Assembly: GCA_965653225.1 (NCBI GenBank)
Contig: CBFGZI010000015.1
Coordinates: forward strand, 1 to 45,716
Direction of reading: 5' to 3'
DNA length: 45,716 nucleotides
Origin: JALZDI01 sp965653225
GTDB lineage: Bacteria > Actinomycetota > Actinomycetes > Propionibacteriales > Nocardioidaceae
Shown here: one piece after another, positions 1 through 9,325 of the stretch
Numbering within the stretch: position 1 is the first letter of the stretch
Layout of the letters: every line of letters begins with the position of its first letter
Translations under genes and position numbers: made by a program
Notes under the pieces: model-generated
Told to the model about the DNA's origin: nothing
Database searches by the model: none
What the model saw: only the letters and a program-made list of their open reading frames with translations

Positions 1-1
1 G

Positions 2-73
2 TGGGCGCAGCAGGGATCGAACCTGCGACCCCCTCCTTGTAAGGGAGGTGCTCTACCGCTGAGCTATACGCCC
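2..73 (-). tRNA. tRNA-Val (anticodon TAC)
   Basis: Read on the minus strand, the sequence folds as a complete cloverleaf. The acceptor stem pairs GGGCGTA with TGCGCCC and ends in discriminator A. The D arm is GCTC/GAGC. The anticodon stem CCTCC/GGAGG closes the loop CTTACAA, which puts TAC at positions 34-36 and so reads GUA valine codons. The T arm is GCAGG-TTCGATC-CCTGC. Only one base of a possible encoded CCA tail lies inside the window. A TAGGCT hexamer about 18 bases upstream (97 to 92) is a possible -10 box, without a convincing -35 box. Confidence 0.97.
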
Positions 74-235
74 CGAGACCGGGCGCGCGACAGCCTAATG
101 TGCGCGAGCTCCGGGGGCCGCGAAGGGGCGGTGTCCGGCCCGGAGGACGGAGACAAGCAAGAACGACCGCTGGCGTCTCGGGTCACCAGCGGCCGTCCAA
201 GATCAATGGAAGCGTGTCCGCGGGCGTTCCGTTAG

Positions 236-266
236 CGAAACGGCAAGATTTTGCGTTCCGTTTTCG
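236..266 (-). terminator. Candidate terminator after the peroxiredoxin gene
   Basis: Directly after the peroxiredoxin stop codon, CGAAACGG (236-243) pairs with CCGTTTTCG (258-266) apart from one bulged T, around a 14-base loop. The 10-mer GCGTTCCGTT also occurs twice here (224-233 and 253-262). There is no clean T-tract, so terminator function is inferred from position. The rest of 74-271 shows nothing gene-like. Confidence 0.4.
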
Positions 267-271
267 GCTGA

Positions 272-745
272 CTACGCAGAGAGACGGTTCAGCACGGTCT
301 CATAGTCGTCCAAAGCGCGCGCTTCACCCACGCCGTTGACGACGCACCACTGCACGACGCCGGCCTTGTCGATCGCGAACGAGCCGCGGATGGCGGCTCC
401 GAGCCGGTCGTCGAACACGCCGTACGCCGACGCCACCGCGCCGTGCGGCCAGAAGTCGCTGAGCACGGGGTAGTCCAGGCCCTCCTGCTCGGCGTACACG
501 CGCTGGGTGAACATGGCGTCGCACGACACCGCGATCACCTCGGAGTCGTCCCCCTGCAGCCGGGGCAGGGCGTCCCGGATCTCGCACATCTCGCTGGTGC
601 AGATCCGGCTGAACGACCAGGGGTAGAACACCAGCAGCACGTTCTTGCGGTCGCGGTAGTCAGCCAGCGAGACGGTCTGTCCGTGCTGGTCCTTCAGGGC
701 GAAGTCGGGCGCGGTGGCCCCCACGTCGATCGGCATGCGCCACAT
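272..745 (-). CDS. ahpE: AhpE/Bcp-type peroxiredoxin
   Basis: A 157-residue thioredoxin-fold peroxidase expected to reduce hydroperoxides in the cytoplasm. The active-site motif PxxxSxxC runs from P42 to C49, which is the peroxidatic cysteine. A second cysteine, C54, lies five residues later, where the one-Cys M. tuberculosis AhpE as I recall it has a non-cysteine residue; this spacing matches the resolving cysteine of E. coli Bcp. FWPHGAV and the following AYGVF are typical of AhpE. I use the ATG at 745 because GGAG precedes it; the ATG at 736 (MPIDVG) would align better with homologues and cannot be excluded. It lies downstream of the acyl-CoA ligase on the same strand, 74 bases away with an inverted repeat between. 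M. tuberculosis has ahpE at the matching place near aceE. Confidence 0.9.
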   Translation of the reverse strand: MWRMPIDVGATAPDFALKDQHGQTVSLADYRDRKNVLLVFYPWSFSRICTSEMCEIRDALPRLQGDDSEVIAVSCDAMFTQRVYAEQEGLDYPVLSDFWPHGAVASAYGVFDDRLGAAIRGSFAIDKAGVVQWCVVNGVGEARALDDYETVLNRLSA

Positions 746-765
746 AGTGCCACTCCGCCGCCTCT

Positions 766-816
766 GGTTCGTCTGCGGTAGGTCGTGGATTCGCGGCGGG
801 CGGCCGCAGACGAACC
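766..816. repeat. Inverted repeat, copy 1 of a dispersed element
   Basis: GGTTCGTCTGCGG (766-778) and its exact reverse complement CCGCAGACGAACC (804-816) are separated by 25 bases. They lie between the stop codon of the acyl-CoA ligase and the start of the peroxiredoxin gene. The same arms occur at 21079-21132 with a different, 26-base spacer. It may act as a transcription terminator, but shared arm sequence at two unrelated loci suggests a dispersed palindromic unit. Confidence 0.8.
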
Positions 817-819
817 GGC

Positions 820-2448
820 TCAGTCGGCGTCGAGCTCGCGCTTGAGGATCTTGCCGGTGGCGTTGCGGGGCAGCTCGTCGAGGAAGCGGACGTCGCGCGG
901 CACCTTGTACCGGGCCAGGTGCGCCTTGACGTGCGCCTTGAGGTCGTCCTCGCTCACGGACTCGGCGTCTCGGAGGACGACGAACGCGCGCAGCCGCTGC
1001 CCGAACTGCTTGTCCTCCACCCCGATGGCGGCGGCCTCGACCACCTCCGGGTGCCGGACCAGGCAGTCCTCGACCTCGGCCGGGAAGACGTTCTCGCCTC
1101 CGGACACGATCATCTCGTCGTCGCGACCCTCGATGAACAGACGCCCCTCGTCGTCGAACCGGCCGATGTCACCGGTGGCCATCAGGCCGTCGATCACGTC
1201 CTTCGAGCCGCCGCCGGTGTAGCCCTCGAACAGCATCGAGTTGCCGACGAAGATGCGGCCCACCTCGCCGGTGGGCACCGGGTTGCCGTCGTCGTCGAGG
1301 AGCCGGACGACCGTGCCCATCGGAGGCTTGCCCGACGTACCCGGCGCCTGCCGCATGTCCTTGGGCGAGGCCACCGTGGCCCAGGCGACCTCGGTGGAGC
1401 CGTAGATGTTGTAGAGGGTGTCGCCGAACTCGTCCATCCACGACTGCGCCAGGTCGCCGGGCAGCGACGACCCGCTGGCGGCGACGACCTTGACGCTGTG
1501 CAGGGAGTAGCCCGAGCGGACGTCCTTGGGCAGCTCCATGATCCGCTGCAGCATCACCGGGATGACCGCGAGCGACTCGCAGCCGTACCGCTGGGTCACC
1601 GCGAGGCACTCCTCGGGGTCGAACTTGCGGCGCAGCACCACCGTGGTGCCGAGCAGCATGCTCATCTGCAGGTGGGCCCAGCCCCAGGTGTGGAACAGCG
1701 GCGCGGCGATGTGGCAGGTCCAGCCGGTGTGCAGCGGGATCGTCGACAGCAGCGACACGGCGGCGCCGAACGTGCCGCCCTCGCCGCGGGTCGCGCCCTT
1801 CGGCGTGCCGGTGGTGCCCGAGGTCAGGATGATGGACCGTCCCTGCCGGCCCGGGACGTTCCTGCCGGCGGTGCTGCCCTGGTCGATCAGCGCGTCGAGC
1901 GTGGGCTCGTCGGGCTGCTCGGTCTCGCACCAGGCAAGGACACGCTGGGCGTCGCCTCCGCCGTCGCCGACCATCTCGGCGAACTCCTCGTCGTAGATCA
2001 CCGCCCGGGGCTTCTCCCGGCCGAGGACCTCGGCGATCTGCGGTCCGGCGAAGGCGGTGTTGAGGTACAGCACGTCGGCGCCGAGCTTGGCCACGGCGAC
2101 CGTGGCCTCGATGAAGCCTCGGTGGTTGCGGCACATGACCGCGACCCCGTCGCCCTCGCGGATCCCGAGGCCCGCGAGCGAGTCCGCGAGTGCGTTGGTA
2201 CGGCGGTCGACGTCGCCGAAGGTCAGCGTCCCCCGCTCGTCGATGACCCCGATCTCGTCGGGGTAGCGGGCGGCCAGGGACTGGTAGCCGCCGGCGGGGC
2301 CGGTGCCCCAGCGCGCCACCGTGTACGCCAGGCGCCCCAGTGTGGTCGGCCCGAACGGCTGGATCAGGCCGGCTCCGGCGAGCACGGCGAGGCTCTTGGG
2401 CCCTTGGACGAGCGCGCGCAGCGGCGCCTCGATGTGTTCTCTGAGCAT
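820..2448 (-). CDS. Fatty acyl-CoA ligase (FadD-like, AMP-binding)
   Basis: A 542-residue member of the adenylate-forming family, which activates a carboxylic acid (probably a fatty acid) to its CoA thioester through an acyl-AMP. The phosphate-binding motif TSGTTGTPKG lies at 209-218, YGSTE at 349-353, and the TGD motif with GRDDEMI at 426-447. The catalytic C-terminal lysine is in ATGKILK (K533). The start at 2448 is chosen because the longer frame runs into the DUF3052 gene and because GAGGAA lies just before this ATG, across the DUF3052 stop codon, implying coupled translation. It separates ahpE from DUF3052, unlike the M. tuberculosis order. The substrate chain length cannot be told from sequence. 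Confidence 0.9.
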   Translation of the reverse strand: MLREHIEAPLRALVQGPKSLAVLAGAGLIQPFGPTTLGRLAYTVARWGTGPAGGYQSLAARYPDEIGVIDERGTLTFGDVDRRTNALADSLAGLGIREGDGVAVMCRNHRGFIEATVAVAKLGADVLYLNTAFAGPQIAEVLGREKPRAVIYDEEFAEMVGDGGGDAQRVLAWCETEQPDEPTLDALIDQGSTAGRNVPGRQGRSIILTSGTTGTPKGATRGEGGTFGAAVSLLSTIPLHTGWTCHIAAPLFHTWGWAHLQMSMLLGTTVVLRRKFDPEECLAVTQRYGCESLAVIPVMLQRIMELPKDVRSGYSLHSVKVVAASGSSLPGDLAQSWMDEFGDTLYNIYGSTEVAWATVASPKDMRQAPGTSGKPPMGTVVRLLDDDGNPVPTGEVGRIFVGNSMLFEGYTGGGSKDVIDGLMATGDIGRFDDEGRLFIEGRDDEMIVSGGENVFPAEVEDCLVRHPEVVEAAAIGVEDKQFGQRLRAFVVLRDAESVSEDDLKAHVKAHLARYKVPRDVRFLDELPRNATGKILKRELDAD

Positions 2449-2455
2449 CAGTTCC

Positions 2456-2887
2456 TCAACGCCGCTGCTGCGACTTCGGGGCGACCAGCTTGGTCGCCGA
2501 CCAATCCTTGCCGATCGCGAGACTGCTGGTCGTGGCCAGCCCGGCAGTGGGGGCGGCGTCCGCGACATCGGCGGGGTCGACGTGGCCGTCGCGCCCGACC
2601 TTCGGTGTCAGCAGCCAGATCACGCCCCCGTCGACGAGGTCGGTGAGCGCGTCGACGAGACCGTCGACGAGGTCGCCGTCGTCCTCACGCCACCACAGGA
2701 GGACGCCGTCCACCACGTCGCCGTGCTCGTCGTCCACCAGCGAGTTGCCCGTGAGCTCCTCGATCGCGACGCGCAGCTCCTCGTCGACGTCGTCGTCCCA
2801 GCCGAGCTCCTGGATCACCATGTCGGGCTTGAACCCCAAACGAGAGCCCGCCCCCTTCTGAGCCGCGTCGCCCGCGGTCGCGCTCAC
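2456..2887 (-). CDS. DUF3052 family protein
   Basis: A 143-residue acidic cytoplasmic protein of unknown function. The segment KPDMVIQELGWDDDVDEEL and a later LWWREDDGDLVDGL are characteristic of the DUF3052 family, found in Actinobacteria beside aceE. The last third is Ala/Thr rich and probably loose. It is divergent from aceE across 229 bases and overlaps the leader of the downstream acyl-CoA ligase, so the two are probably co-transcribed. The neighbourhood suggests a tie to central carbon metabolism, but no activity can be assigned. Confidence 0.85.
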   Translation of the reverse strand: MSATAGDAAQKGAGSRLGFKPDMVIQELGWDDDVDEELRVAIEELTGNSLVDDEHGDVVDGVLLWWREDDGDLVDGLVDALTDLVDGGVIWLLTPKVGRDGHVDPADVADAAPTAGLATTSSLAIGKDWSATKLVAPKSQQRR

Positions 2888-2976
2888 GTCGCCTCCTTGT
2901 CAGTCCGCCGGTGGGTCCGGTTTCGGACACCATAGTGCGTTCGGCGTGTCGGAGGACACCACTGGGCCGTCAGCTA

Positions 2977-2990
2977 CTACTGATCAGTAG
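2977..2990. promoter_or_regulatory. Perfect 14-bp palindrome upstream of aceE
   Basis: CTACTGATCAGTAG reads identically on both strands. It sits in the divergent region between DUF3052 and aceE, 127 bases before the chosen aceE start, where a repressor or activator dimer would be expected. The protein that binds it is unknown. Confidence 0.5.
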
Positions 2991-3116
2991 GACGCATGAG
3001 GGTGAGTCAACTGGCTACGAGTGCAAGGATGGTGACCCAGGCACCACCCGCGTGCCGAGACGACTGAAAGCCTCCGGCTCGGCGACCCCGTGCCGGCCGT
3101 CCAGGGAAGGACACCT

Positions 3117-5882
3117 GTGGCATCCGGATCCGACCGCCCCGCCGTCATCCACGAGGGCCTGCCCACCCAGCTCCCTGACATCGACCCCGAAGAGACCCAG
3201 GAGTGGCTGGACTCCCTCGAGGCGCTGCTGGACGAGCGCGGCAAGTCACGCGCCCGGTTCGTCATGCTCAAGCTGCTCGAGCGGGCACGTGAGAAGCAGG
3301 TGGGCGTACCGGCGCTGCGCAGCACCGACTACATCAACACCATCCCGCCCGAGCTTGAGCCGTGGTTCCCCGGCGACGAGGACATCGAGCGGCGCATCCG
3401 CGCGTACATCCGCTGGAACGCCGCGGTAATGGTGTCGCGGGCCAACCGCAAGGGCCTCGAGGTCGGCGGGCACATCGCCACCTACCAGTCCGCGGCCAGC
3501 CTGTACGAGGTCGGCTTCAACCACTTCTTCCGCGGCAAGGACCACCCCGGCGGCGGCGACCAGGTCTTCATCCAGGGGCACGCCTCCCCCGGCATCTACG
3601 CCCGCGCCTTCCTCGAGGGACGCCTCGACGAGGACCGCCTCGACGGCTTCCGCCAGGACGTCTCCCGCGGGCCCGGCAAGGGGCTCACGTCGTACCCCCA
3701 CCCCCGGCTGATGCCCGACTTCTGGGAGTTCCCCACGGTGTCGATGGGCATCACCGCGATCAACTCGCTCTACCAGGCCCGGTTCAACCGCTACCTGCAC
3801 CACCGCGGCATCAAGGACACCAGCCAGCAGCGGGTGTGGGCGTTCCTCGGCGACGGCGAGATGGGCGAGCCGGAGTCGCTGGGCGCCATCGGGCTGGCCG
3901 CCCGCGAGGAGCTCGACAACCTGACGTTCGTCATCAACTGCAACCTGCAGCAGCTCGACGGTCCGGTCCGCGGCAACGGCAAGGTCATCCAGGAGCTCGA
4001 GTCCTACTTCCGCGGGGCAGGCTGGAACGTCATCAAGGTCGTGTGGGGCCGCGAGTGGGACCAGCTGCTCGCCCGCGACGTCGACGGGGTTCTCGTCAAC
4101 CAGATGAACCGCACCCCCGACGGCCAGTTCCAGACGTACTCGGTGGAGACCGGCGAGTACATCCGCGACCACTTCTTCGGCAGCGACCCGCGGCTGCGCA
4201 GGATGGTCGAGCACATGTCCGACGAGGACCTGCGCAAGCTGCCGCGCGGCGGTCACGACTACCGCAAGGTCTACTCCGCGTTCAAGGCCGCGACCGAGCA
4301 CGTGGGCCAGCCGACGGTGATCCTGGCCAAGACCATCAAGGGGTGGACGATCGACGCGCTCGAGGGGCGCAACGCCACCCACCAGATGAAGAAGCTGACC
4401 AAGGACGACCTGAAGAGGTTCCGCGACCGGCTGTTCCTGCCGATCAGCGACAAGTCCATCGACGAGTCCGACGTCGCGCCGTTCTACCACCCCGGTCCCG
4501 ACGACGACGAGATCGCGTACATGCGTGAGCGGCGTCGCCAGCTCGGCGGCCCGGTGCCGCAGCGCCGCGTCAAGCCGAACCCGGTGAAGCTGCCGGGCGA
4601 CAAGGTCTACTCCGAGCTGAAGAAGGGCTCGGGCAAGCAGGCGGTGGCGACGACGATGGCGTTCGTCCGGCTGCTGCGCGACCTGGTGAAGGACCCCGAG
4701 ATCGGCAAGCGTCTCGTGCCGATCGCGCCCGACGAGTACCGCACCTTCGGCATGGACTCGATGTTCCCGAAGGAGAAGGTCTACTCCCCGATGGGGCAGA
4801 CCTACGACTCCGTCGACCGCAAGCTGCTGCTGGCCTACAAGGAGTCCAAGCAGGGTCAGCTGCTGCACGAGGGCATCAGCGAGGTCGGCGCGATGGGGTC
4901 GGCGATCGCGGCGGGCTCGGCGTACGCCACCCACGGCGAGCCGATGATCCCGGTCTACATGTTCTACTCGATGTTCGGGTTCCAGCGCACCGGCGACTGG
5001 ATCTACGCCATGGCCGACCAGCTCGCCCGGGGCTTCCTGGTCGGCGCGACCGCCGGCCGGACCACGCTTACCGGCGAGGGCCTGCAGCACGCCGACGGGC
5101 ACTCGCCTCTGCTGGCCGCGACCAACCCGGCCGTGGTGCACTACGACGCCGCGTGGGCGTACGAGCTCAGCCACATCACCCAGCACGGGCTGCAGCGGAT
5201 GTACGCCGGCACCGACGAGCACCCGCACGGCGAGAACATCATCTACTACCTCACGGTCTACAACGAGCCGGTCGTGCAGCCGGCGGAGCCGGAGAACCTC
5301 GACGTCGAGGGCCTGCTGAAGGGGCTCTACCACTACCAGGGGGCTCCTGACGTCAACGGCGAGCACTCGCCGCGCGCGCAGGTGCTGGCCTCCGGTGTCG
5401 CGATGCCCTGGGCGCTGAAGGCACAGAAGCTGCTGGCCGACGAGTGGGGCGTCGCGGTCGACGTGTGGTCGGCGACCTCGTGGAACGAGCTGGCCCGCGA
5501 GGCCGTGGCCGTGGACAAGTGGAACTTCCGCAACCCGGGTGAACAGCCCCGCACGCCCTACGTGACGTCGAAGCTGCAGGAGGCGCAGGGCCCGGTCATC
5601 GCGGCCACCGACTACATGCGCGCCGTGCCCGACCAGATCGCGCAGTGGGTGCCGGGTGACTGGCACTCGCTGGGCACCGACGGGTTCGGCTTCGCCGACA
5701 CGCGGCCGGCCGCCCGGCGCTACTTCCAGGTCGACGCCGAGTCGATCACGGTCGGAGTGCTGCAGGCGCTGGCGGCTCGTGGCGAGGTCAAGCCCGAGTC
5801 GGTCAAGGAGGCGTTCGACAAGTACCGCATCGACGACCCGACCGCAGTGCGGCACGTGAAGCAGGAGGGCGGCGACGCCTGA
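3117..5882 (+). CDS. aceE: Pyruvate dehydrogenase E1 component, homodimeric type
   Basis: A 921-residue thiamine-diphosphate enzyme that decarboxylates pyruvate and passes the acetyl group to the lipoyl E2 of the pyruvate dehydrogenase complex, producing acetyl-CoA. The thiamine-diphosphate motif starts at GDGE (245-248) and ends in NCNLQQLDGPVRGN (274-287), typical of AceE. The length fits the single-chain type. I choose the GTG at 3117, since GGAAGGA lies five bases upstream; an in-frame GTG at 3090 has no such site. A hairpin follows the stop codon. The gene stands alone with a long leader bearing a palindrome. Placing it two genes before the fatty acid synthesis operon matches M. tuberculosis Rv2241. 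Confidence 0.97.
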   Translation: MASGSDRPAVIHEGLPTQLPDIDPEETQEWLDSLEALLDERGKSRARFVMLKLLERAREKQVGVPALRSTDYINTIPPELEPWFPGDEDIERRIRAYIRWNAAVMVSRANRKGLEVGGHIATYQSAASLYEVGFNHFFRGKDHPGGGDQVFIQGHASPGIYARAFLEGRLDEDRLDGFRQDVSRGPGKGLTSYPHPRLMPDFWEFPTVSMGITAINSLYQARFNRYLHHRGIKDTSQQRVWAFLGDGEMGEPESLGAIGLAAREELDNLTFVINCNLQQLDGPVRGNGKVIQELESYFRGAGWNVIKVVWGREWDQLLARDVDGVLVNQMNRTPDGQFQTYSVETGEYIRDHFFGSDPRLRRMVEHMSDEDLRKLPRGGHDYRKVYSAFKAATEHVGQPTVILAKTIKGWTIDALEGRNATHQMKKLTKDDLKRFRDRLFLPISDKSIDESDVAPFYHPGPDDDEIAYMRERRRQLGGPVPQRRVKPNPVKLPGDKVYSELKKGSGKQAVATTMAFVRLLRDLVKDPEIGKRLVPIAPDEYRTFGMDSMFPKEKVYSPMGQTYDSVDRKLLLAYKESKQGQLLHEGISEVGAMGSAIAAGSAYATHGEPMIPVYMFYSMFGFQRTGDWIYAMADQLARGFLVGATAGRTTLTGEGLQHADGHSPLLAATNPAVVHYDAAWAYELSHITQHGLQRMYAGTDEHPHGENIIYYLTVYNEPVVQPAEPENLDVEGLLKGLYHYQGAPDVNGEHSPRAQVLASGVAMPWALKAQKLLADEWGVAVDVWSATSWNELAREAVAVDKWNFRNPGEQPRTPYVTSKLQEAQGPVIAATDYMRAVPDQIAQWVPGDWHSLGTDGFGFADTRPAARRYFQVDAESITVGVLQALAARGEVKPESVKEAFDKYRIDDPTAVRHVKQEGGDA

Positions 5883-5895
5883 CGGCCCGCAACGG

Positions 5896-5926
5896 AGGCC
5901 GGTCGTGACGAGGTCGCGGCCGGCCT
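5896..5926. terminator. Hairpin between convergent aceE and hydrolase genes
   Basis: AGGCCGG (5896-5902) pairs perfectly with CCGGCCT (5920-5926) and is followed by TCTT. It lies 14 bases after the aceE stop and just before the stop of the opposing hydrolase, so it could serve both. Confidence 0.6.
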
Positions 5927-5933
5927 TCTTGCG

Positions 5934-6872
5934 TCAGGCGGTCTCGACGGCCTCGAGGACGGGCGCGGCCTGGCCGCGGCGGAGGATGGCGCTCCAGCGC
6001 TTGCGGCGGTAGGTCGCCGGCGCGGTCTCGGCGACGAACTCGCGCAGGATCCTGGCGAACCGCTCGGGATGGTCGTGGTGCGGGAAGTGTCCCGAGTGGG
6101 CAAGCACCTCGACGCGGGCGCCGGGCGCGCTGCGCCGGGCGACCTCGGCGTGGCGCGCCGGGATGATCGAGTCGTGTGCGCCCCAGACGACGCACATCGG
6201 CATGTGCTCGGTGAGGTAGGCGCGATCCGTCATCGTGACGATTTGTCCGCGCCAGTCGATCACGCCGCGGGTGACGTGGCGCAGTGCGGTGCGGGTGGCG
6301 GCGTCACCCATCCGGTCGTAGATGTCGGCGAGCTCGTGCGCGTCACGAAAGCAGGACAGGCCCGTGCGCGAGAGCGCGCGCAGCGCCGTACGACCCAGCG
6401 CGCGGGCCGGCGCCGTCGTCAGCGCCTCGACGGCAAGGCCCGCGCCGGGCAGCGTGAGCGCCTTCAGCAGCGACGACACGTCGGGCCCGAAGCCGCCGGG
6501 GGCCACCAGGCAGAGGCGCTCGGTGCGCTCGGGGAACTGGTAGGCGAACTGCATCGCCACTCCCCCACCGAGGCTGTGCCCGACGACCGTCACCCTCTCG
6601 ATGCCCAGCACCGCGAGCAGGTCGCGCATCCCGTTGGCGTAGCCGGCGACACTGTAGTCGGCGCGCGGCTTGTCGGACTGGCCGTGACCCAGCAGGTCGG
6701 GGGCGATCACGGTGAAGTGCTTGCTCAGCCTGGACAGCACCGGGTCCCACGTGTGGTGGTCGCAGCCCAGTCCGTGCAGGAGCAGCAGGGCCGGGCCGCT
6801 GCCGGTCTTGACGTAGGCCCGCCGGTGGCCGTGGACCACCACGGTCTCTACGTCGTATGTGTGCTGTGTCAC
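5934..6872 (-). CDS. Alpha/beta-fold hydrolase
   Basis: A 312-residue alpha/beta hydrolase, probably acting on an ester or related bond; the substrate is unknown. The oxyanion region LLLLHGLGC lies near residue 31, the nucleophile elbow GHSLGG near residue 98, and GAHDSIIP and HSGHFPHHDHP near 232 and 259 supply the acid and histidine of the triad. There is no signal peptide. The GTG start at 6872 has no ribosome binding site but is preceded by TATAAC (6885 to 6880) with seven bases between, which suggests a leaderless transcript. It is convergent with aceE and lies downstream of the PHP gene on the same strand, 99 bases apart. Confidence 0.85.
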   Translation of the reverse strand: MTQHTYDVETVVVHGHRRAYVKTGSGPALLLLHGLGCDHHTWDPVLSRLSKHFTVIAPDLLGHGQSDKPRADYSVAGYANGMRDLLAVLGIERVTVVGHSLGGGVAMQFAYQFPERTERLCLVAPGGFGPDVSSLLKALTLPGAGLAVEALTTAPARALGRTALRALSRTGLSCFRDAHELADIYDRMGDAATRTALRHVTRGVIDWRGQIVTMTDRAYLTEHMPMCVVWGAHDSIIPARHAEVARRSAPGARVEVLAHSGHFPHHDHPERFARILREFVAETAPATYRRKRWSAILRRGQAAPVLEAVETA

Positions 6873-6971
6873 GGGTCGCGTTATACCCTCGCCCCCTTGG
6901 ATTACACCTGCGAAACCTTCCGGTTCTGCGGCGATTCGGGGTTGACTTTCGGGCGTGTTTCTGCCCTCCGC

Positions 6972-7973
<1,002 letters not shown>

Positions 7974-8006
7974 GCACGCATCCTGCACCGGCCGTGCCGT
8001 CCGCCC

Positions 8007-8054
8007 CTTCCCGGGGCGGATGGACGCCTACCACGGCGCGTACGCCCCGGGAAG
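8007..8054. repeat. 12-bp perfect inverted repeat in the PHP/fasR divergent region
   Basis: CTTCCCGGGGCG (8007-8018) and CGCCCCGGGAAG (8043-8054) are exact reverse complements with 24 bases between. The pair lies in the 164-base region between the divergent PHP and fasR genes. It could be an operator, possibly for FasR itself, or a stable hairpin. Confidence 0.7.
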
Positions 8055-8125
8055 CGCCCGCCAGACCCGGTTACATGGCTTGCGGGCCCAGGCGCGCGGC
8101 GCGGCCGCCAGCCGGTCTCGGCGGC

Positions 8126-8137
8126 TAGGCTCGCAGC
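8126..8137 (+). promoter_or_regulatory. Candidate -10 box for leaderless fasR transcription
   Basis: TAGGCT (8126-8131) followed by six bases and then the GTG start. This spacing would put the first transcribed base at the start codon. No ribosome binding site is visible. No good -35 box is seen. Confidence 0.5.
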
Positions 8138-9325
8138 GTGCCCAGGCGTAACGCCGTGGTCCAGCGGCTGAAGAACGCGGTCGGCGACGTCGGCCAGGCC
8201 GCGCTGGCGCGGATGGAGCGCGATTTGCCCTGGTTCGGCCAGCTCAGCGCCGAGGATCGGTCCTGGATCGGGCTGATCGTGCAGGCCGGCGTCAACTCGT
8301 TCATCTCCTGGTACCGCGAGCCCGGCGGGGCCGAGGCGATCACCGCCGACGTGTTCGGCACCGCCCCCCAGGCCCTGACCCGCGTGGTGACGTTGCAGCA
8401 GACCGTCGAGATGGTGCGCATGTCCTTCGACGTCGTCGAGGAGGAGGTCGCGGCCGTCGTCGACGAGGAGGACGTCGCCGGCGTCCGCGAGGCGATCAAC
8501 CGCTACGCCCGCGAGGTCGCGTTCAGCGCCGCCGAGGTGTACGCGCGGGCCGCGGAGATGCGCGGTGCCTGGGACGCGCGGCTCGAGGCGCTGGTCGTCG
8601 ACTCGGTGCTACGCGGCGAGGCGGACGAGGCGGTCCGCTCGCGCGCCGCCGCTCTCGGCTGGAGCAGCGACAACCGGGCGGTGGTCGTGCTCGGCCGCAC
8701 ACCCGAGCCGGACGAGGGACCCTCCGGCGGCGAGTCGCACGTCGAGGCGATCCGGCGCCGCGCCCGCCAGCACGACATGGACGCCCTGTGCGCGGTGCAG
8801 GGTGACCGGCTCGTCGTGGTGCTCGGCGGCGTCGTGGACGCCGACAAGGCCGCCGGGGTGATCACGGAGTTCTTCGGCCCCGGTCCGGTCGTGGTGGGGC
8901 CGGTCGTCCAGGACCTGCTGGTCGCCGGCGCCTCGGCCCGCGCTGCGGTCGCCGGGCTGCGCGCGGCCAAGGGCTGGCCCGACGCGCCGCGGCCGGTGTC
9001 CAGCGACGACCTGCTGCCCGAGCGGGCGCTCGCCGGCGACGGCCACGCCCGGCGACGGCTGGTCAGCGACGTCTACACGCCGCTGGCCACCGGAGGGTCG
9101 GCGCTGCTGGAGACGGTGGCGGCGTTCCTGGAGGAGGGCGGGTCCATCGAGGCCACCGCAAGGCACCTGTACGTGCACCCCAACACGGTCCGCTACCGAC
9201 TGCGCCGGGCGACCGAGCTCACCGGCCTGAGTCCCACGGCCCCACGTGACGGATACACCATCCGGCTGGCCTTGACGCTGGGCCGACTTCTTGCTACCGA
9301 GACCTCCCCGCAACCTCCTTTGTAG
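8138..9325 (+). CDS. fasR: PucR-family transcriptional regulator of fatty acid synthesis
   Basis: A 395-residue regulator with a C-terminal PucR-type helix-turn-helix (IEATARHLYVHPNTVRYRLR, about residues 345-365) and an N-terminal helical sensory region. A gene of this type directly before fabD is FasR in Streptomyces coelicolor, which activates the fabDHPF operon, and Rv2242 in M. tuberculosis. The gene is followed after 79 bases by fabD on the same strand. The GTG start has a -10-like hexamer six bases upstream rather than a ribosome binding site. The function is assigned from family and position; the ligand is unknown. Confidence 0.88.
   Translation: MPRRNAVVQRLKNAVGDVGQAALARMERDLPWFGQLSAEDRSWIGLIVQAGVNSFISWYREPGGAEAITADVFGTAPQALTRVVTLQQTVEMVRMSFDVVEEEVAAVVDEEDVAGVREAINRYAREVAFSAAEVYARAAEMRGAWDARLEALVVDSVLRGEADEAVRSRAAALGWSSDNRAVVVLGRTPEPDEGPSGGESHVEAIRRRARQHDMDALCAVQGDRLVVVLGGVVDADKAAGVITEFFGPGPVVVGPVVQDLLVAGASARAAVAGLRAAKGWPDAPRPVSSDDLLPERALAGDGHARRRLVSDVYTPLATGGSALLETVAAFLEEGGSIEATARHLYVHPNTVRYRLRRATELTGLSPTAPRDGYTIRLALTLGRLLATETSPQPPL

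Noticed and set aside
100..339. 79-codon frame downstream of tRNA-Val
   Set aside because: Arginine-rich shadow-like composition, overlapping the end of the peroxiredoxin gene and its hairpin.
919..2646. 575-codon open frame antisense to the acyl-CoA ligase
   Set aside because: Spans two clear genes on the other strand and has low-complexity content typical of frame shadows.
3090..3116. Upstream GTG as the aceE start
   Set aside because: No ribosome site before it, while GGAAGGA sits at the right distance from the GTG at 3117.
3246..5855. 869-codon open frame antisense to aceE
   Set aside because: Composition is the mirror of a high-GC gene, with no recognisable domain; aceE on the other strand is certain.
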